From: Cranoglanis bouderius
Taxonomy: Eukaryota; Chordata; Actinopteri; Siluriformes; Cranoglanididae
DNA length: 64,000 nucleotides
Assembly (NCBI GenBank): GCA_023630585.1
Contig: CM042547.1
Span: 3,142,950-3,206,949 of the forward strand
Direction of reading: 5' to 3'
The notes below the pieces were generated by a model. The model was not told the DNA's origin and ran no database searches. It saw nothing but the letters and a program-made list of their open reading frames with translations. Both the position numbers and the translations under genes were made by a program. This document shows positions 1-40,308 of this stretch, piece after piece. Positions within the stretch are counted from its first letter, which is position 1; each line of letters starts with the position of its first letter.

Positions 1-316
1 GGCAACTCGAACCAATCTGACCATTTTCATCTGTCCTCTCTTATCAACAAGGCGTTTCCACACACAGAACTGTCACTCACTCAGGGTTTTTTGTTCTGCA
101 CATCATTCTTTGTAAACTCTAGAGACTGTTGTGTGTGAAAATCCCACACTTTCCCCCCCCCCATTCTGATGTTTGATGTGAACATTAACTGACATTCTTG
201 ACTTGTATCTGTATGATTATTTGCATTGCGCTGCTGTCATCACGATTGGCTGATTAGATTACTGCATGAATGTGCAGGTGTACAGGTGTTCCTATTAAAG
301 TGGAAGGTGGGTGTAT
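1..316 (+). mobile_element. Tc1-like element end (family with TATTAAAGTGG terminus)
   Basis: Terminal part of a dispersed fish element ending in ACAGGTGTTCCTATTAAAGT and a GTGTAT terminus; the rest lies beyond the left edge. It shares long blocks with the copy at 37296-38254 (for example AAACTCTAGAGACT and GTGTGTGAAAATCCCA). No usable reading frame remains. Confidence 0.6.
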
Positions 317-1550
317 TTCAAAATATGGAAAATACCGGTAACATTTTATAGGAAAGGTGTCTGTATAACACATTCATAATCTTTTACATATGTCATATAC
401 AGATGTAATGCAACATAATTTGGCGAAGTGACTCACAATTATAACTCTATAGATATTAACTGCACAACTGTGCAATTTTTTATTTTTTTTTTAAATACCC
501 AAAAGAACAGCACATGTGATTCAGGTCATGGACTTTGTGCCTAAATAGGATACATTCACAATTCAGTGTCAGAATAAAACAAATTATTACCAAAATTTGC
601 AATTCCTGAAATAAATACTTATTATTCTTTTTTTTTAACTTACACACAGAAGTACATTACTGTTTCGTGTTTGCTCTGTATTATTCTTCCTGTTTTGTTT
701 TGTTTTTTAATCCTTGTTTCTTACTCTTTACTATTCTTCCATAACACTTTGTCAGTTTGAGTAAATTAGACATACTGTACACTAGGAGGAGGACTACTTT
801 TGGTGGACTATTATTATTACTGTTACTATTATGTCTTACATTTCTCCTGCAGAACTACTTCAGCTTTCAGCTTTAAAAAAAAAACAAAAAAACTATTAAT
901 TACTGATCACATCGGCATTAATTCCCAATAGGCCAATAGGCCTTACCCTCCTCATGAAAATCTATTGCCTAATGTCTATTAGACTGTATGTAATTGTCTA
1001 TATGATTATTGTCCACACAAGCATGTCTTCTCAGTGGAGCACAGGGTCAGTGTGTTGTTTTTATTTAGCCAGCCAGGGTAACCTGCAAAAGTACAACATT
1101 GTAATGTAGCAATGAGTAACAGCTATTCTCCATTAACTTATATTTTTTAAGTGTTGTAAATAATCAACAAAATACGAACACTTCGGTATTCATTAATGAA
1201 TTGCCATGTGTAATGCCGTTCCAGATCATCACTGACTACTGAAGAACAACACAGTAACACCTCAGTCATTAGTAATGAGTTTCATTTATTATGTATATAT
1301 TTATATACTTATATCAGTATATGAGTATAAATCATTCAAATACAACATTCTTATATAATTCATACAGCTTCAAGCTGAAGCATGGCTGACCAATTAATTT
1401 ATTTACATTTATTTACATTCTAATTACTTAAAACAATTAAATATAATAAGCTGAATAAATATTAATGTTAGCACACCTAATTTGATCATTTATCTTAGTG
1501 TTTTATATTCATTTCTTTTTATGTCCCTAGAATAAGCTCCTACCTGAATC
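317..1550. other. AT-rich intergenic DNA with no recognised gene
   Basis: I see no exon, RNA gene or clear repeat beyond short A and T runs. It lies downstream of kdr; human synteny predicts kit beyond the left edge. Confidence 0.5.
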
Positions 1551-1558
1551 TGTGTAAA

Positions 1559-1563
1559 AAATA

Positions 1564-1601
<38 letters not shown>

Positions 1602-1878
1602 GTTGTTGTTTTTTTGTTTTTGTTTTTTTTTTACTTTTTACTAATGTTTGTCACTACACTACAAACTGTTAGTTATGTAGATATACCTGAATAAATAAAC
1701 ACATATATAAATGCAGTTAGACAACGGACAGAATCAAGAACGCTACGAGTGATTATTTGACCTATGGATTTAAAGTGGACAATCACAACAAAGCGTAGTT
1801 TATTTTAAGTTTTATTTTATAAGCATGTCCCCAGCGTATTAGTGATATCCACTATTAAAGAGAAGGGATATAACACAG

Positions 1879-1933
<55 letters not shown>

Positions 1934-2069
1934 AATGTCTATATTTATCCTGGAAAACAGTGTGTTGTAGGAAACAAATCTCTTTCAACTTGCAGCTATT
2001 TCCTCTCCTGCACAAAAATTAAGCTTTGTCATGGCCTTGATTAAAGAAAAAAACTGCAGGGTGTTCATC

Positions 2070-2110
<41 letters not shown>

Positions 2111-2327
2111 GACAAAACTACAAAATTATTAAATGTAAATAACTTTATAAGTAATAATAATAAGAAGTTTGATTTATATAGCGCCTTTCCAAAGCCCAAG
2201 GTCGCTTTACATCAAATATCAAATACATACAAATACATACAACACACACAAAAAATTATTTGAAAATACTTAATAAATAATTTATTTTCAATTATAAATG
2301 ATCAAAGCAGTACAGCAGGTAGCGTGT

Positions 2328-2358
<31 letters not shown>

Positions 2359-2362
2359 GGGG
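1559..2362. repeat. Cluster of simple repeats in the kdr 3' flank
   Basis: (AT)n then T-run at 1559-1600, (GT)n at 1881-1932, (CA)n at 2074-2106, then (GT)n joined to an uninterrupted run of about 22 G at 2324-2362. A short fragment at 2160-2215 (GATTTATATAGCGCCTTT) resembles the end of a dispersed fish repeat. Confidence 0.85.
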
Positions 2363-3278
2363 TTGTTCCCTGTGTTGGATTGGCATAACATCCATAAAGA
2401 GTTTGCTGAAGATGAATGAATGACATGAATTTTCCGAGCATTTCAGCACTCAAACATTAATATCAATTATCCAATAGGTTCAAATGTTCACCAGCACAAA
2501 ATTCTAAGTCTAACAGCTTTCTGTGAGCACAGCCGGGTCACCCTTACTCGATTTTACTCTGTCAAAGAAACCGCAGACTGGCATGGATCCTTGCTAAAAG
2601 AAAGCGGCTGTTAATTAAATTTATAAATGCTTTAGTGGGTTGTGTCAAGTTTACATACACTTAATGGAAAGAATAATGGAAAATGGAAAATGTTTGGCCT
2701 CCTTATAATGTACCATTTAAAAATCTGGGCCCCAGATTTGTATCTAATTGTGATTTAATTACAGTCTGTCAAAAGCTCTGATTTACGCTATGCATGTGGG
2801 ACCATCCACAGCAGCAGGTGAGTCACAAATTCAGAAAGGTCCAAGAAGGATTATGTTGTGGATGTTGACAATGTCGTAAAATTCAATCCAGTCTACTGAC
2901 TTTTTAAACTGCTTGATTCGTTAAAGACAAACTTTAGTGAAATGTGGAATGAAGCAGCTTCTCCCTTTGCCACCGGTGGTGGTAAAATATAGTCATGTAG
3001 TAGTGAAACATATTTTTCCTTTCATGCAACACCAGTAAACCCATATTAAATTGGCATCCCCTGTATATCTGGCCTTGGCTATTCTGGGTAGCCATATTAA
3101 GCTGAGTGCTTCTAAGAAAAAGTTCAAGGATGGAAGGATGTTATTTCCTACACAAAAGTACACACATATCCACAAAAACAATGAGACAATGAGATGCACT
3201 AACTGCTGGTCTTATTTTCTCACACCCACTGAAAACCATATGCACCTGCACAAACATATATAATATTTTTTATTGATT

Positions 3279-3280
<2 letters not shown>

Positions 3281-3312
<32 letters not shown>

Positions 3313-3343
3313 CACACACACACACAGACACACACACACATAT

Positions 3344-3403
<60 letters not shown>

Positions 3404-3543
3404 TAGAAAATAACTTTGAGTGCATTGTCTCCTCAAGGTCATTGCAAAACAGATACAGGAAATGAGGGGTCTCACAACCTGGCACACACCCAAACACTGA
3501 CACACATACACACACACACACATACACATACACACACACACAC
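3281..3543. repeat. (GACA)n and (CA)n microsatellites
   Basis: (GACA)n at about 3281-3310 runs into (CA)n to about 3402; a second imperfect CA tract is at 3501-3543. Confidence 0.9.
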
Positions 3544-3898
3544 GCTCCTTTCTACCCTGCCTTAAGTAGATGTCACTGCGGATAACATTCAATGGTACAT
3601 AAATTCTGACAACTACAGTTAGTAGAAATATTTTTGATAAAAGTTTATTTTAGAAAACTAGTTATGTTTAGGACATGTTTAATAAAATATATTGTTCTTA
3701 CATGACCTACATTAAGGTCCTCACTTAATGACCTGTACATTCAGGAAGCAAACCATGAAAAAAAGAAAAGCATAATGTAAAGAAGAACAAGAGGCAAGGA
3801 AAAGAACTTTCGAGAAACATTTTTGTTTCTCGTGATTTGATTAATTAAAATGAACACATTTACAGCAAAGCAGATACATACAGCTTATCTGCACCCAC

Positions 3899-4098
<200 letters not shown>

Positions 4099-4639
4099 TT
4101 ATTTATTTATTTTTTTTAAGGGAGACATAGACATGGTCATTTGTATGATAAATTAGAAGAACAAGTGTTTCACATGCTTAACCTTGCAAGATAAATTAAT
4201 TGTAGGTTTCAGCTAAGGCACAGTGGTCAGTTGAATACTATATGTTATACTCAGTGATTATAATTTGAAATCTCGACATACAGTTACAGGCGTGTGCATG
4301 CAGCACTTCAATGTTAGGGAGATTTACTGACTTTAATAAATGTACCTGACTAAATCCTATTAAATAAACACTATAGAGAAATCATAATGCCACTGATCAA
4401 CAGAATATGAGGAGAGCTGTGCTCAAATCAAATAATTGCTTTGTAGTATGGACTGGAATCCTGTCTAAGCACCAACCTATCATAAGCAGAACCCTGTCTG
4501 GGTTGTATTGCTTTCGGCGTAAAAGGGTGAATCTGTTGTGCCAAGCCGAAAGTTAAAAAAAAAAAAAAAGATACACACAATTACAATTAGACAAACACTT
4601 TGTATAGTCATATAGTCATGGGCTTATGGGTGGTTCCAA

Positions 4640-31624
<26,985 letters not shown>

Positions 31625-32090
31625 CGTGTGACAGTAACGGCGGACTGTCCCCACATGAAACCACTTGACAAACGCTCCCACGGGACAGTAATACCTCAAC
31701 TGTGCATCACTGCCTCGTACAGTACCTCAGTGTAATCCAGACAAAAGATTCAACGCAGACCTGAGGGAAACCTGTCTCGCGCAGAATGAAAGCGGCGCAG
31801 CAAACAGGACCAACTGAGGGGCTGAGGAAAGGAGGACAAAATGGGAGGAAGACAAACTGAGAGACAGAGGGAGGAGCACGGTGGAGGCCATGCCACTCAT
31901 TCAAACCTGAGGACATCAGGGTTTGAGCAAACGTGTGAACCTCGATCTTTCCTTTGAAAACAAATATTCTTCACGTGTCACCAAAAAAAAAAAAAGTATG
32001 TACAAACATAAAAACAGTTCACCTCACTGCTCTCGTGCGAAATATGAAAATGATCCGCGTAAACATCATTAAAATGACTCAGCAATGCAC
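31625..32090 (-). promoter_or_regulatory. kdr 5' UTR and proximal promoter region
   Basis: Purine-rich sequence immediately upstream of the kdr ATG, with several GGAA/GGAG cores (for example 31823-31880) of the kind ETS factors bind in endothelial promoters. No clear TATA box. The assignment rests on position; no specific site is proven. A Tc1-like end at about 32100 marks the outer edge. Confidence 0.35.
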
Positions 32091-32099
32091 CGCTGCGAC

Positions 32100-32172
32100 A
32101 TGACTGGCTGACTGAGTAATTGCATAAATGAGCAGGGGAACAGGTGTTCCTATTAAAGTGGCCGGTGAGCGT
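32100..32172. mobile_element. Solo Tc1-like end upstream of kdr
   Basis: ACAGGTGTTCCTATTAAAGT followed by GGCCGGTGAGCG is the terminus of the family seen at 1-316 and 37296-38254. Only this end remains, about 480 bp upstream of the kdr start codon. Confidence 0.65.
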
Positions 32173-32560
32173 TTTTAATAAAGAAGCATTATGTGCGCAT
32201 GCAGTGTTTGCAGTTTTCTTTCAATACTCGAGTACCATTTCTTGGAATTTGTTTTATATTTTAACTCTAATGGATATACCAGTCGAAGGTGTGACACGCA
32301 TGTGACTAAATGTTTCATAAATGCATTTGATTGACTTGATTACTGGGTCAAATAGAAATATACTGTATACAGTAATGCATATGTATGACTATATTACAAT
32401 ATTATTAATAGTTAAAATATAAAACATATTGTACTCAAGTATTGAAAAGAAACTGCAAACACTGTATGTGCACATAATGTTTCCTTCAATTTCAGGAGAA
32501 CTTTATGCGCAGTAAACAGTTGATTTGAAAATAAAAATAAAAATAAAATCACTTCAATGT

Positions 32561-32887
32561 CCATCCATCCATTCATTTTCCATACCGCTTATTTTACACA
32601 GGGTCACAGAGAGCCTTGAGCTTATGCCAGGGAGTTCGGGGCACAAGGTGGGTGGACACCCTGGACCCTTCGCAGGGCAAAACCACACATATATTCACAC
32701 ACTATGGACAATTTGGAAATGCCAATCAGCCTACAATGCATGTCTTTGGACTGGGGGAGGAAACCGGAGTACCCGGAGGAAACCCCTGAAGCACGGGGAG
32801 AGCATGCACGCTCCACACACAGAGGGCAGAGGCGGATTTGAACCCCCAACCCGGAGGTGCGAGGCAAACATGCTAACTAACCTCTCA
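32561..32887. repeat. Dispersed fish repeat with (CATC)n end, intergenic
   Basis: The most complete copy in the window: (CATC)n, CATACCGCTTATTTTACACA, GGGCACAAGGTGGGTGGACA, GGACTGGGGGAGGAAACCGG and GGCGGATTTGAACCCCCAAC. It agrees with the shorter copies at 12240 and 15050. Confidence 0.65.
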
Positions 32888-33098
32888 TGTTTCACCTAAG
32901 GTGAGTTCCAAATTTTGTTTTTTTATTTTTGTTTTTTTGATTGAATCATTGTAATACCAAGGCTGATGGAATTTTGAATACAAAAAACTTTACACCGAAA
33001 GGCTATAACAGAGCCAAATGTCTATAAAACGCGAACATAAAGTGTAGTCCTTTTAAATATTCATACTTCCACATTCATTTACAGCCACAGACTCCCAT

Positions 33099-33480
33099 AC
33101 AGTGGCTTGCAAAAGCATTCTGTCCCCCTAGAGTTGATCAGATTTGTCTGAATAACAAATGATAAATACACATATTCTGTCAAACTCATGTTTTCTAACA
33201 GTGCATTACAGTGAAGTCAAAATTAATTATTGGTCAGCAAGAATTTCAAAGAAAATCAAAAACTGAAAAATGCTGTTTGCATAAGTATTCAACCCTCCAG
33301 GTTCCAGAAGCTCCAGATGAAAGATATTGTCTTGACAATTGACTTAATTTAATTGATAATTGGCCTTCACCTTTAAATATTAAAACAGCTCCCATTTTCT
33401 GAACAAAAAAATACCTCAGATGGACTGCCATTGAAGGGACAGTCTGAACTATCGTGTTCACACGGCCCCAAAAGACAGCA
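33099..33480. mobile_element. Tc1-like fragment with ACAGTGGCTTGCAAAAGC terminus
   Basis: Begins with a terminus typical of one fish Tc1-like family (CAGTGGCTTGCAAAAGCATTC), then AAGTATTCAACCCTCCAG near 33281. The second end and the coding part were not found; the right limit is approximate. Confidence 0.55.
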
Positions 33481-33499
33481 ACAAACTTTTTTACAGACA

Positions 33500-35400
33500 G
33501 TCAGACTGGTTTAAAAATGGATGATCCTTTTACAACAATCAAAACAAGAAAGGTCGTGGGTGAAACCTTGGCTGTTGTGACGTGAAAGACAGGGCGCTTA
33601 CTTACATTTATGCAGAGAAAGACATCTTAAGGTAGGCTATGTGGTAAACTAAGACCACTATTAGATCGTACATTATGAACAATATTTTTTTACTCAAATG
33701 TAAGTTATAAACATTTGTTGCAATTTCGCTTCTTACTTCATGAAACAGAATACGGAAAATGGCATACGGTTAGCGGATGATCCCGGTTAAAACCAAAACT
33801 CAAGAGTAGATGATCCTCACCAGGAGTCAAAATAAACCATTTTATTTAAATAACACATCAATATGTAATTTATTCTCTTCTTTCTGGTTCATCCAGAAAT
33901 CTGCCATTTTACCCACAACAATGATTTAGCACGCCTAGCACCTAGCGCACAGGCTTTCATTTCTATAGAGTTTTTTTTATTTTTTTGAATTTTTTGCTCC
34001 TATGGTATGTTTTGAATTCGTTCATATTGTTCTCCATCAAGGACAACAACAGCACACAAACTTGGTGTGCTGTTTTACTGTGTCTACTGGCCCTTCTCCT
34101 ATGTTGGTGTGTGGGTGGGTCGGTGGGGGAGTACAATCATTCTACCTCCACATGTTTCCTGTCCTGGTCACTTCTACTGGGAGCCATAGCACCTGCACCT
34201 CCTCCCTTACTCACCAGAAGAAAAGGAAAAAAAGAGAGCATGCTTCCTAATGCTCGGCTCCAGTCCCTGTGGCGAATATGGAAAAGGTCCCGAGAGGAAC
34301 ATTTTCATTTCAAACTGTTGTTTTCTCCTTTCTTTGTCTATGTTGCACTTTGTGGGCCTCATGGCCTGTCCTGAATTTAGACTAAAACAAAGAGTGATGT
34401 TGATTCACCGGCAAGCTGGGAGATTCGTTGAAGGATGGGTAATTGGAGAAAGAAGAACCAGGTACAAGACAGAGGGTTAAAGAGAGGAAAGAGAAGATAG
34501 AGAGATAGAAGGAAATACAAAAAGGTAGAATATATATGAAGCGAGTTTAAGAGATTAGTGAATAAACAAAGGAATATTAGGCACCTCTAGTTGAGGAAGG
34601 GGAAGCAGGATATTTTTATGTTATAAAGTGAAGAACCCTTTCATGGCTTGTGTCTAAAGTCAAATACTTCCAATAGAAAAAGCACACAATTTCTATTTCT
34701 AATGTGAAAATTAGTAAAGACCTCCAAGATTACATTGTTTACATCATAAAGTGTGATGCTTGAGCTAATACCAGGGAGATGTGGTTAGCAGGGATGGCTG
34801 GCATGAATGGGTTCCCTCCCTCACTTTTAAGGGAAAAATAAAATTAATAAAAGAAGGTTGTTTTATTTGCTGTGAACAAATGGTTTGGACTTTTTTTCTA
34901 CTTTTGTGGCATCAAGAACAAAACACCAGCAGTTGTAATTTAAAAAATACACATATGAAGCACAGGCTGTGGGCTGATTTCTTTCTAGCCCAGACTGTAG
35001 ATTCATGCAACTTACGAATGTGAAGTGATTATACATGGTGAGACACCCCCTAGATTTGGTGACAATTCTGGCTAATGTGTTAAAGAACATTTTACTGACA
35101 CATCCATACCAAGCCATTGTAATATAATATAATATAAATAGTAAGTTGAGATAGCAATATAATAGTAGGTGTAATAAAATTGAACATGGTGGATTACTTT
35201 CTTTCACTCATCATTCCATTTAATTCTTTCATTTAAAATGCCTTTTGATGAGAACCTAACAGTAGATAGACCAAGTAGACATAGTCAAATGAAAGTACAA
35301 ATTATATAATGCAACAAATTATGTAATTAGCCGCTTTTCTGTTTACCACGATTGCTATTTGGAATAGACACATCATGATTACGGACTTGAAAAGCTTGAC
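33500..35400. other. Intergenic DNA without recognised gene
   Basis: Includes an open frame of 129 codons at 33985-34374 that I do not recognise and do not accept as a gene. No splice-consistent conserved exon was seen. srd5a3, expected in this interval from synteny, is not apparent. Confidence 0.5.
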
Positions 35401-35424
35401 TTAAGCTCCCCCCCCCCCCCTTTC

Positions 35425-36029
35425 AGTCGAAAGAGCAGCAGTGAGGTCAGGCACTGATTTTGGATGAGAAGGCCTGGTTCGCAATCAGTGTTCCAGTTCA
35501 TCCCAGAGGTTGAGGTCAGGGCTCTGTGCAGGCCACTTGGAGCTTCGACACCAAACTCATCAAACTGTGTCTTCATGGACCTTGCCTTGTGCACATGCAG
35601 GCATGCTGGAACAGGAAAGGGCCTTCTGCCCACTGTTGCCGCAAAATTGGAAGCATACAATTGTCTAAAATGTCTTTGTATGCTGTAGCATGCTGTAGCT
35701 GTACCTTGAAGAACAGCCCCAGACCGTTATCCCTCCTCCACCAAACTTTACTGTTGGCACTATGCATTCCAGTAGTTACCGTTCTCTTGGCATCTGCCAA
35801 ACCCAGGTTTGTCCATCAGACTGCCAGATAGTAAAGTGTGATTCACCACACCAGAGGACATGTTTCCACTGCACCAGAGTCCAGAGGCAGCGTGCTTTAT
35901 ATATAGTATACATTATACATAGTAATTGTAGTCATCTTTGCAGTTGTGGAAACCCATTTCATTAAGCAGAAACACCTGAAATCAATAATTAGGAAGGTTG
36001 TCCACATACTTTTGGCCAAACAATGTAGT
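35425..36029. mobile_element. Tc1-derived element (copy 2 of 4), divergent
   Basis: Left end truncated at a C run (35407-35420); right end TCCACATACTTTTGGCCAAA. The interior is an old transposase fragment in antisense. More diverged than the other three copies. Confidence 0.65.
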
Positions 36030-36464
36030 AATAACAAGTGACTCATAGACCGATAGGCAGTAATAGGTTTTTAGCCCTCGCATTTAATAACATGATGAGC
36101 CATTACTGGTGGTTAGGCAATGATGATGGCAGTGAATCCATATATTTGATGGAAGTGTGCAAGGTGTGTCAGTTCCTGTTCTGTCACCAGAGGAGGGCAC
36201 TGGAAATGAAAACAGAGTGAATGATGGAAATGTTCTTTAGAGCCAGCCAACACACATAGACATAAATTTAAATATGCACACATTCACGTCATTGTGAGAG
36301 ACATTATAAAATGTTCCAATTATGCAGTGGAACACTATGGCCTGTCTAGCAAACTTTACACCACTGCATAATGGACTTTCCAGTTAAACATCTTTGGATC
36401 TGTAGGGTGTATTTTCTGTTATTATCTGTACAATTTAATGTGACAGAGTACTGTATGCTTTTAC

Positions 36465-37262
36465 AATGCCTTCCATAAATATTCACCCCTCCTTGAACTC
36501 TTCCAAATTTATGGACTTAATTGTGATTATAAAGTATGTCACAAATCTACACAAGATAGCTCATAATATTGGGGCAATCAATATAATTTGACAATAAATT
36601 ATTTACACACAAAATAAAATCCTGTTTGGAGTTTGCCAAAAGACTCAACAAACATTCTGGCCTCAGCACAAAGCGCTAAGTTTGGTGGAAACACTTGAGA
36701 ACACCATCTCCACAGTGAAGAATGGTGGCGGTAGCATCATGTTACCGCCACCATTTGTTAATAAACAAAACATAGATCTCTTCATTTAGTCAAAACAGAG
36801 GGAATCATGGATAGCTCCAAATACCAGTCTACTTTGGCACGAAAACTGCAGGCCTCTGATAGACAGCTGAAGATGAAGAAAAATTTCACTTTCCAGCACA
36901 ATAACAACCCAAAGCACAAATCCAAGTCAACAAAAGAATGGTTTCAGAAGATGAAGATCAGCATTATGAAATGGCCCAGTCAGAGCCCAGATCTAAATCT
37001 TATCAAAAACCTGTGTAATGACTTGAAGAGGGCTGTGCACAGGAGATCTCTTGCAATTTGATAAATCTGGAGCATTTTTGCAAGGAAGAGTGAATAAAAT
37101 TGGCAAATCAAGATGTACTGAGTTGGTAGATCCTTACCCAAAAAGACTGAGTGCCGTAGTACAAGCAAATGGTGTTTTAACAAAGTATTATTTATGGGGT
37201 GTGCACACTTATACAAACAGGTTATTGTACATTAACAGGGGTATGTACATTTTTTTTATATC
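36465..37262 (+). mobile_element. Degenerate Tc1-like element, intergenic
   Basis: Left end CCTTCCATAAATATTCACCC. A plus-strand catalytic remnant at 36807-37061 shows FQHNNNPKHKS and [14 protein letters not shown], where the usual QDN and NPIE catalytic blocks are altered. The 5' transposase half is missing. Confidence 0.75.
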
Positions 37263-37295
37263 CACTCTATGACTCAGATGCTTTTAATGCTCTTA

Positions 37296-38254
37296 ACACT
37301 CACTGAACACTTTATTAGGTTTGAATCTCCCATTCTACCACATCCCAAAGGTGTTCTATAGGATTCAGATCTGGCGACTGGGAAGGCCACTGAAGAACAT
37401 TGAACTCATTGTCATGAAACCAGTTTGAGATTACTTTTGCTTTGTGACATGGTGCATTATCATGCTGGAAGTAGCCATTAGAAGATGGTAAATTGTGGCC
37501 ATGAAGGGATGCACATGGTCAAACAATACTCAAATAGGCTGTGGCATTCAAGCCATGATTGATTTGTATTAACAGGCCCAAAGTGTGACAAGAAAACATT
37601 CCCCACACCATTACGCCACCCCGGACTGTTGACACAAGGCAGATTGGGGTCCATGGATTCATGCTGTTGGTGCCAAATTCTGACCCTACCATCTGTGTGC
37701 CTCAGCAGAAATTTAGATTCATCAGACCAGGCTACGTTTTTAGTCTACAACTGTCCAGTTTTGGTGACAGAAGAGGAACCTGATGTGGTCTTCTGCTGTT
37801 GTAGCCCATCCGCCTCAAAGGTTTGTTGTGCATTCTGAGATGCTTTTCTGCTCACCACAATTGTACAGAGTGGTTATTTGAGTTACTGTAGCCTTTCTGT
37901 CTCTCATCAACATGGCACTTCTGTCCACAGAACTGCTGCTCACTGGATGTTTTTTTCTTTATTGCACCATTCTGAGTAAACTCTAGAGACTATTGTGTGT
38001 GAAAATCCCAGGACATCAGCAATAATAGAAATGCTCAGACCAGCCCGTCAGGCACCAACAATCATGCCACAGTCAAAATAGTTGAGATCACATTTTTTCC
38101 CCATTCTGATGGTTGATGTGTACATTACACAAAGCTGCTGGCCCATATCTGCATGGTTTTGTGCATTGTACTGTTGCCACACCATTGGCTGATTAGATAA
38201 TTGCATGAATGAGTAGATGTACAGGTGTTCCTAATAAAGTGTTTGGTGAGTGTA
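37296..38254. mobile_element. Tc1-like element, near full length but dead
   Basis: Bounded by ACACTCACTGAACACTTTAT and CTAATAAAGTGTTTGGTGAG. The interior is a decayed transposase in antisense, with no long intact frame. The best copy of the family that also gave 1-316, 20165-20573 and 32100-32172. Confidence 0.75.
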
Positions 38255-39340
38255 TATGCTCCATTACTTCCTGATGCAAGGATTAGTGCATGTATTTATT
38301 AATAATTAGTTAAGTATTAATATGTTGCTCAGTTGTGGACCTTATAGTTTTACCAGAATATTTGAGCCTATTAGTATTCCATTGTTGTGCAGAAGGAAGT
38401 GTTCATGCCTCACAGCTCCAGGGTATGCAGAGTTTGATCCTTACACTTGGTTACTCTCTGTGTAGAGTTTGACTTTCCCCTGCTTCTTATTTAGGAATTC
38501 AGTGTTCAGCAAGCCATTCATCTATTTACGTACACTGTCAGTATTTATTTCTGAATCAAAATGTATTTTAATAAGTAGATTTTTTTTTTTTTTTTTACTT
38601 AAAATCTAATTGTTTCCATGAATAAGTAGTTTTCGTTTAGAACTAAAGAGAAATGGGCTTGGCCAATTTGGGAATTTTAAGAAAAGCCTCCTGGGTTGAA
38701 GCTCCCACATGAAACTGGTTAAGAAGATATCAAAGCTGTGCATAGTTTGATCAGGAATAATGAAAATAATCTAAAGTCTAAAACTCATAGAATTCATAGA
38801 GTTTATCTTGGCTTTATTCAGCCACTGCTGTTGCTGTTTCCAGACATGTTGGTCAGCAGCAGGAGTTATAGGTCAATCACATGTTAAGCTGAGTCACCCA
38901 GTGCTGCAGATGATTCACTGATTCTTTGATTATGCTCAAAACAGAATGATCAAATACCAGTCACAAATACTTAGTTTTAATAGCAGCTAATGGGAAAATC
39001 AGTGCAATTAACTGATATCTCCCAAAGGATAGTAGAGAGAGAGAGAGGTTGCAATACTTTTGAAAAGCGTATGCAAAAAAAACCCCAAAAAAAACCCCCA
39101 AAAAAACAAAAACATTTTGGGATGGTAAAATGAAGGATGAAGGCCATGGGGACAAATAGGAGGGCGGAGAGGTGGAATGATGGGTAAATGGCATGAAGAA
39201 GGTCATGGGGGTTCACCAGTGAGCTCAACAAGGAAGTGGTGGAAGGGCAGGAAACAAAATACACATCCACAGACAGGAAACCCGTCTTCTCTAGCAGGCA
39301 ACAAACACTTCAAGGGACCTATCAAACATGGACAAACATG

Positions 39341-39373
<33 letters not shown>

Positions 39374-39660
39374 TTTTTTTCTGGATTTTCTGATGCAGTA
39401 AAAGAAATTAGAAAGAGTGGAAGCAGAGACAAGGTCTTGCAAGTGAAAATAAGCTGGTGCACTCACATATAATATTTACCAATCCAGAGAGATCATTATT
39501 TTAGGGATGAAATGGAGCAGTTGACAAGAAATTGCAGTGCTTAAAGCATAGAACAAGTCACTTACAGTAGATCTTCTCTGGAAAAGACAGCAGATCTTCA
39601 CCATGCTCAAGAGGCCTTCAAATATGTTATGAATAAACTTACTTATGCAATGATTACATG
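38255..39660. other. Intergenic DNA, simple repeats only
   Basis: A T run at 38580-38597, a C/A-rich stretch near 39080 and (CA)n at 39343-39372. No gene or transposon recognised. Confidence 0.5.
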
Positions 39661-40149
39661 CACTGTACAGCCAAAAGTATATGGATACCTGACCCATATA
39701 TGTTCATACCTATATGTGTTTGTTGAACATCCCATTCCAAACCCACTGGCATTAAATATGGAGTTTGCTGCTATAACAGCCTCCACTCTTCTGGGAATTT
39801 GTGTTCATTCAGCCACAAGAGCATTAGTGAGGTCAGGCACTGATGTTGGGTGAGGAGTCCTGGGGTGCAGTCATAAAGGTGTTCAGTGGGTTTGAGGTCA
39901 GGGCTCCCAAGTTCTTCTACTCCAACCATGGTAAACCATGTCTTCATGGAGCTCGCTTTGTGCACAGGGGTATTGTCATGATGGAGCAGGTTTGGGCCTC
40001 TTAGTTCCAGTGAAGGGAAATTGTAATACTACAGCATATAAAGACATTCTATACAATTGTGTGTTTCCAAATTTATGGCAACAGTTTGGGGAAGAACTAC
40101 ATAAGGGTGTGATGGTCAGGTGTCCACATACTTTTGGCCATATAGTGTA
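39661..40149. mobile_element. Tc1-derived non-autonomous element (copy 3 of 4)
   Basis: Ends CACTGTACAGCCAAAAGTAT and CATACTTTTGGCCATATAGT. The interior contains the antisense of a transposase C-terminus, as in the other copies. Confidence 0.8.
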
Positions 40150-40261
40150 CACTGAGTCAGCCATTTGCAGGCAGTTTTTTGGGTAAATTTAACCCCATGT
40201 AATGGTGAGTCAACAACATGATAATAAATAGTTTTATCTATGTAAATTCAGTTTTGATATA

Positions 40262-40308
40262 CAGTCATGTGACAAAATAAGTACACCCCATGGAAATTAT
40301 TGGCTTTT
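40262..40308. mobile_element. Solo end of the CACCCCATGG Tc1-like family
   Basis: ATAAGTACACCCCATGGAAA and TTATTGGCTTTT match the left end of the 6083-7630 element. It stops abruptly where the next element begins at 40309. Confidence 0.7.

Noticed and set aside
4102..4107. AATAAA on the minus strand as the kdr poly(A) signal
   Set aside because: It lies inside a T/A-rich tail of a microsatellite where the hexamer is expected by chance; another at 3644-3649 is equally possible, so no call was made.
33985..34374. 129-codon plus-strand open frame in the kdr-tmem165 interval
   Set aside because: No recognisable domain, no splice context, and a composition that looks like chance in AT/CT-rich DNA; not similar to SRD5A3 as far as I can judge.
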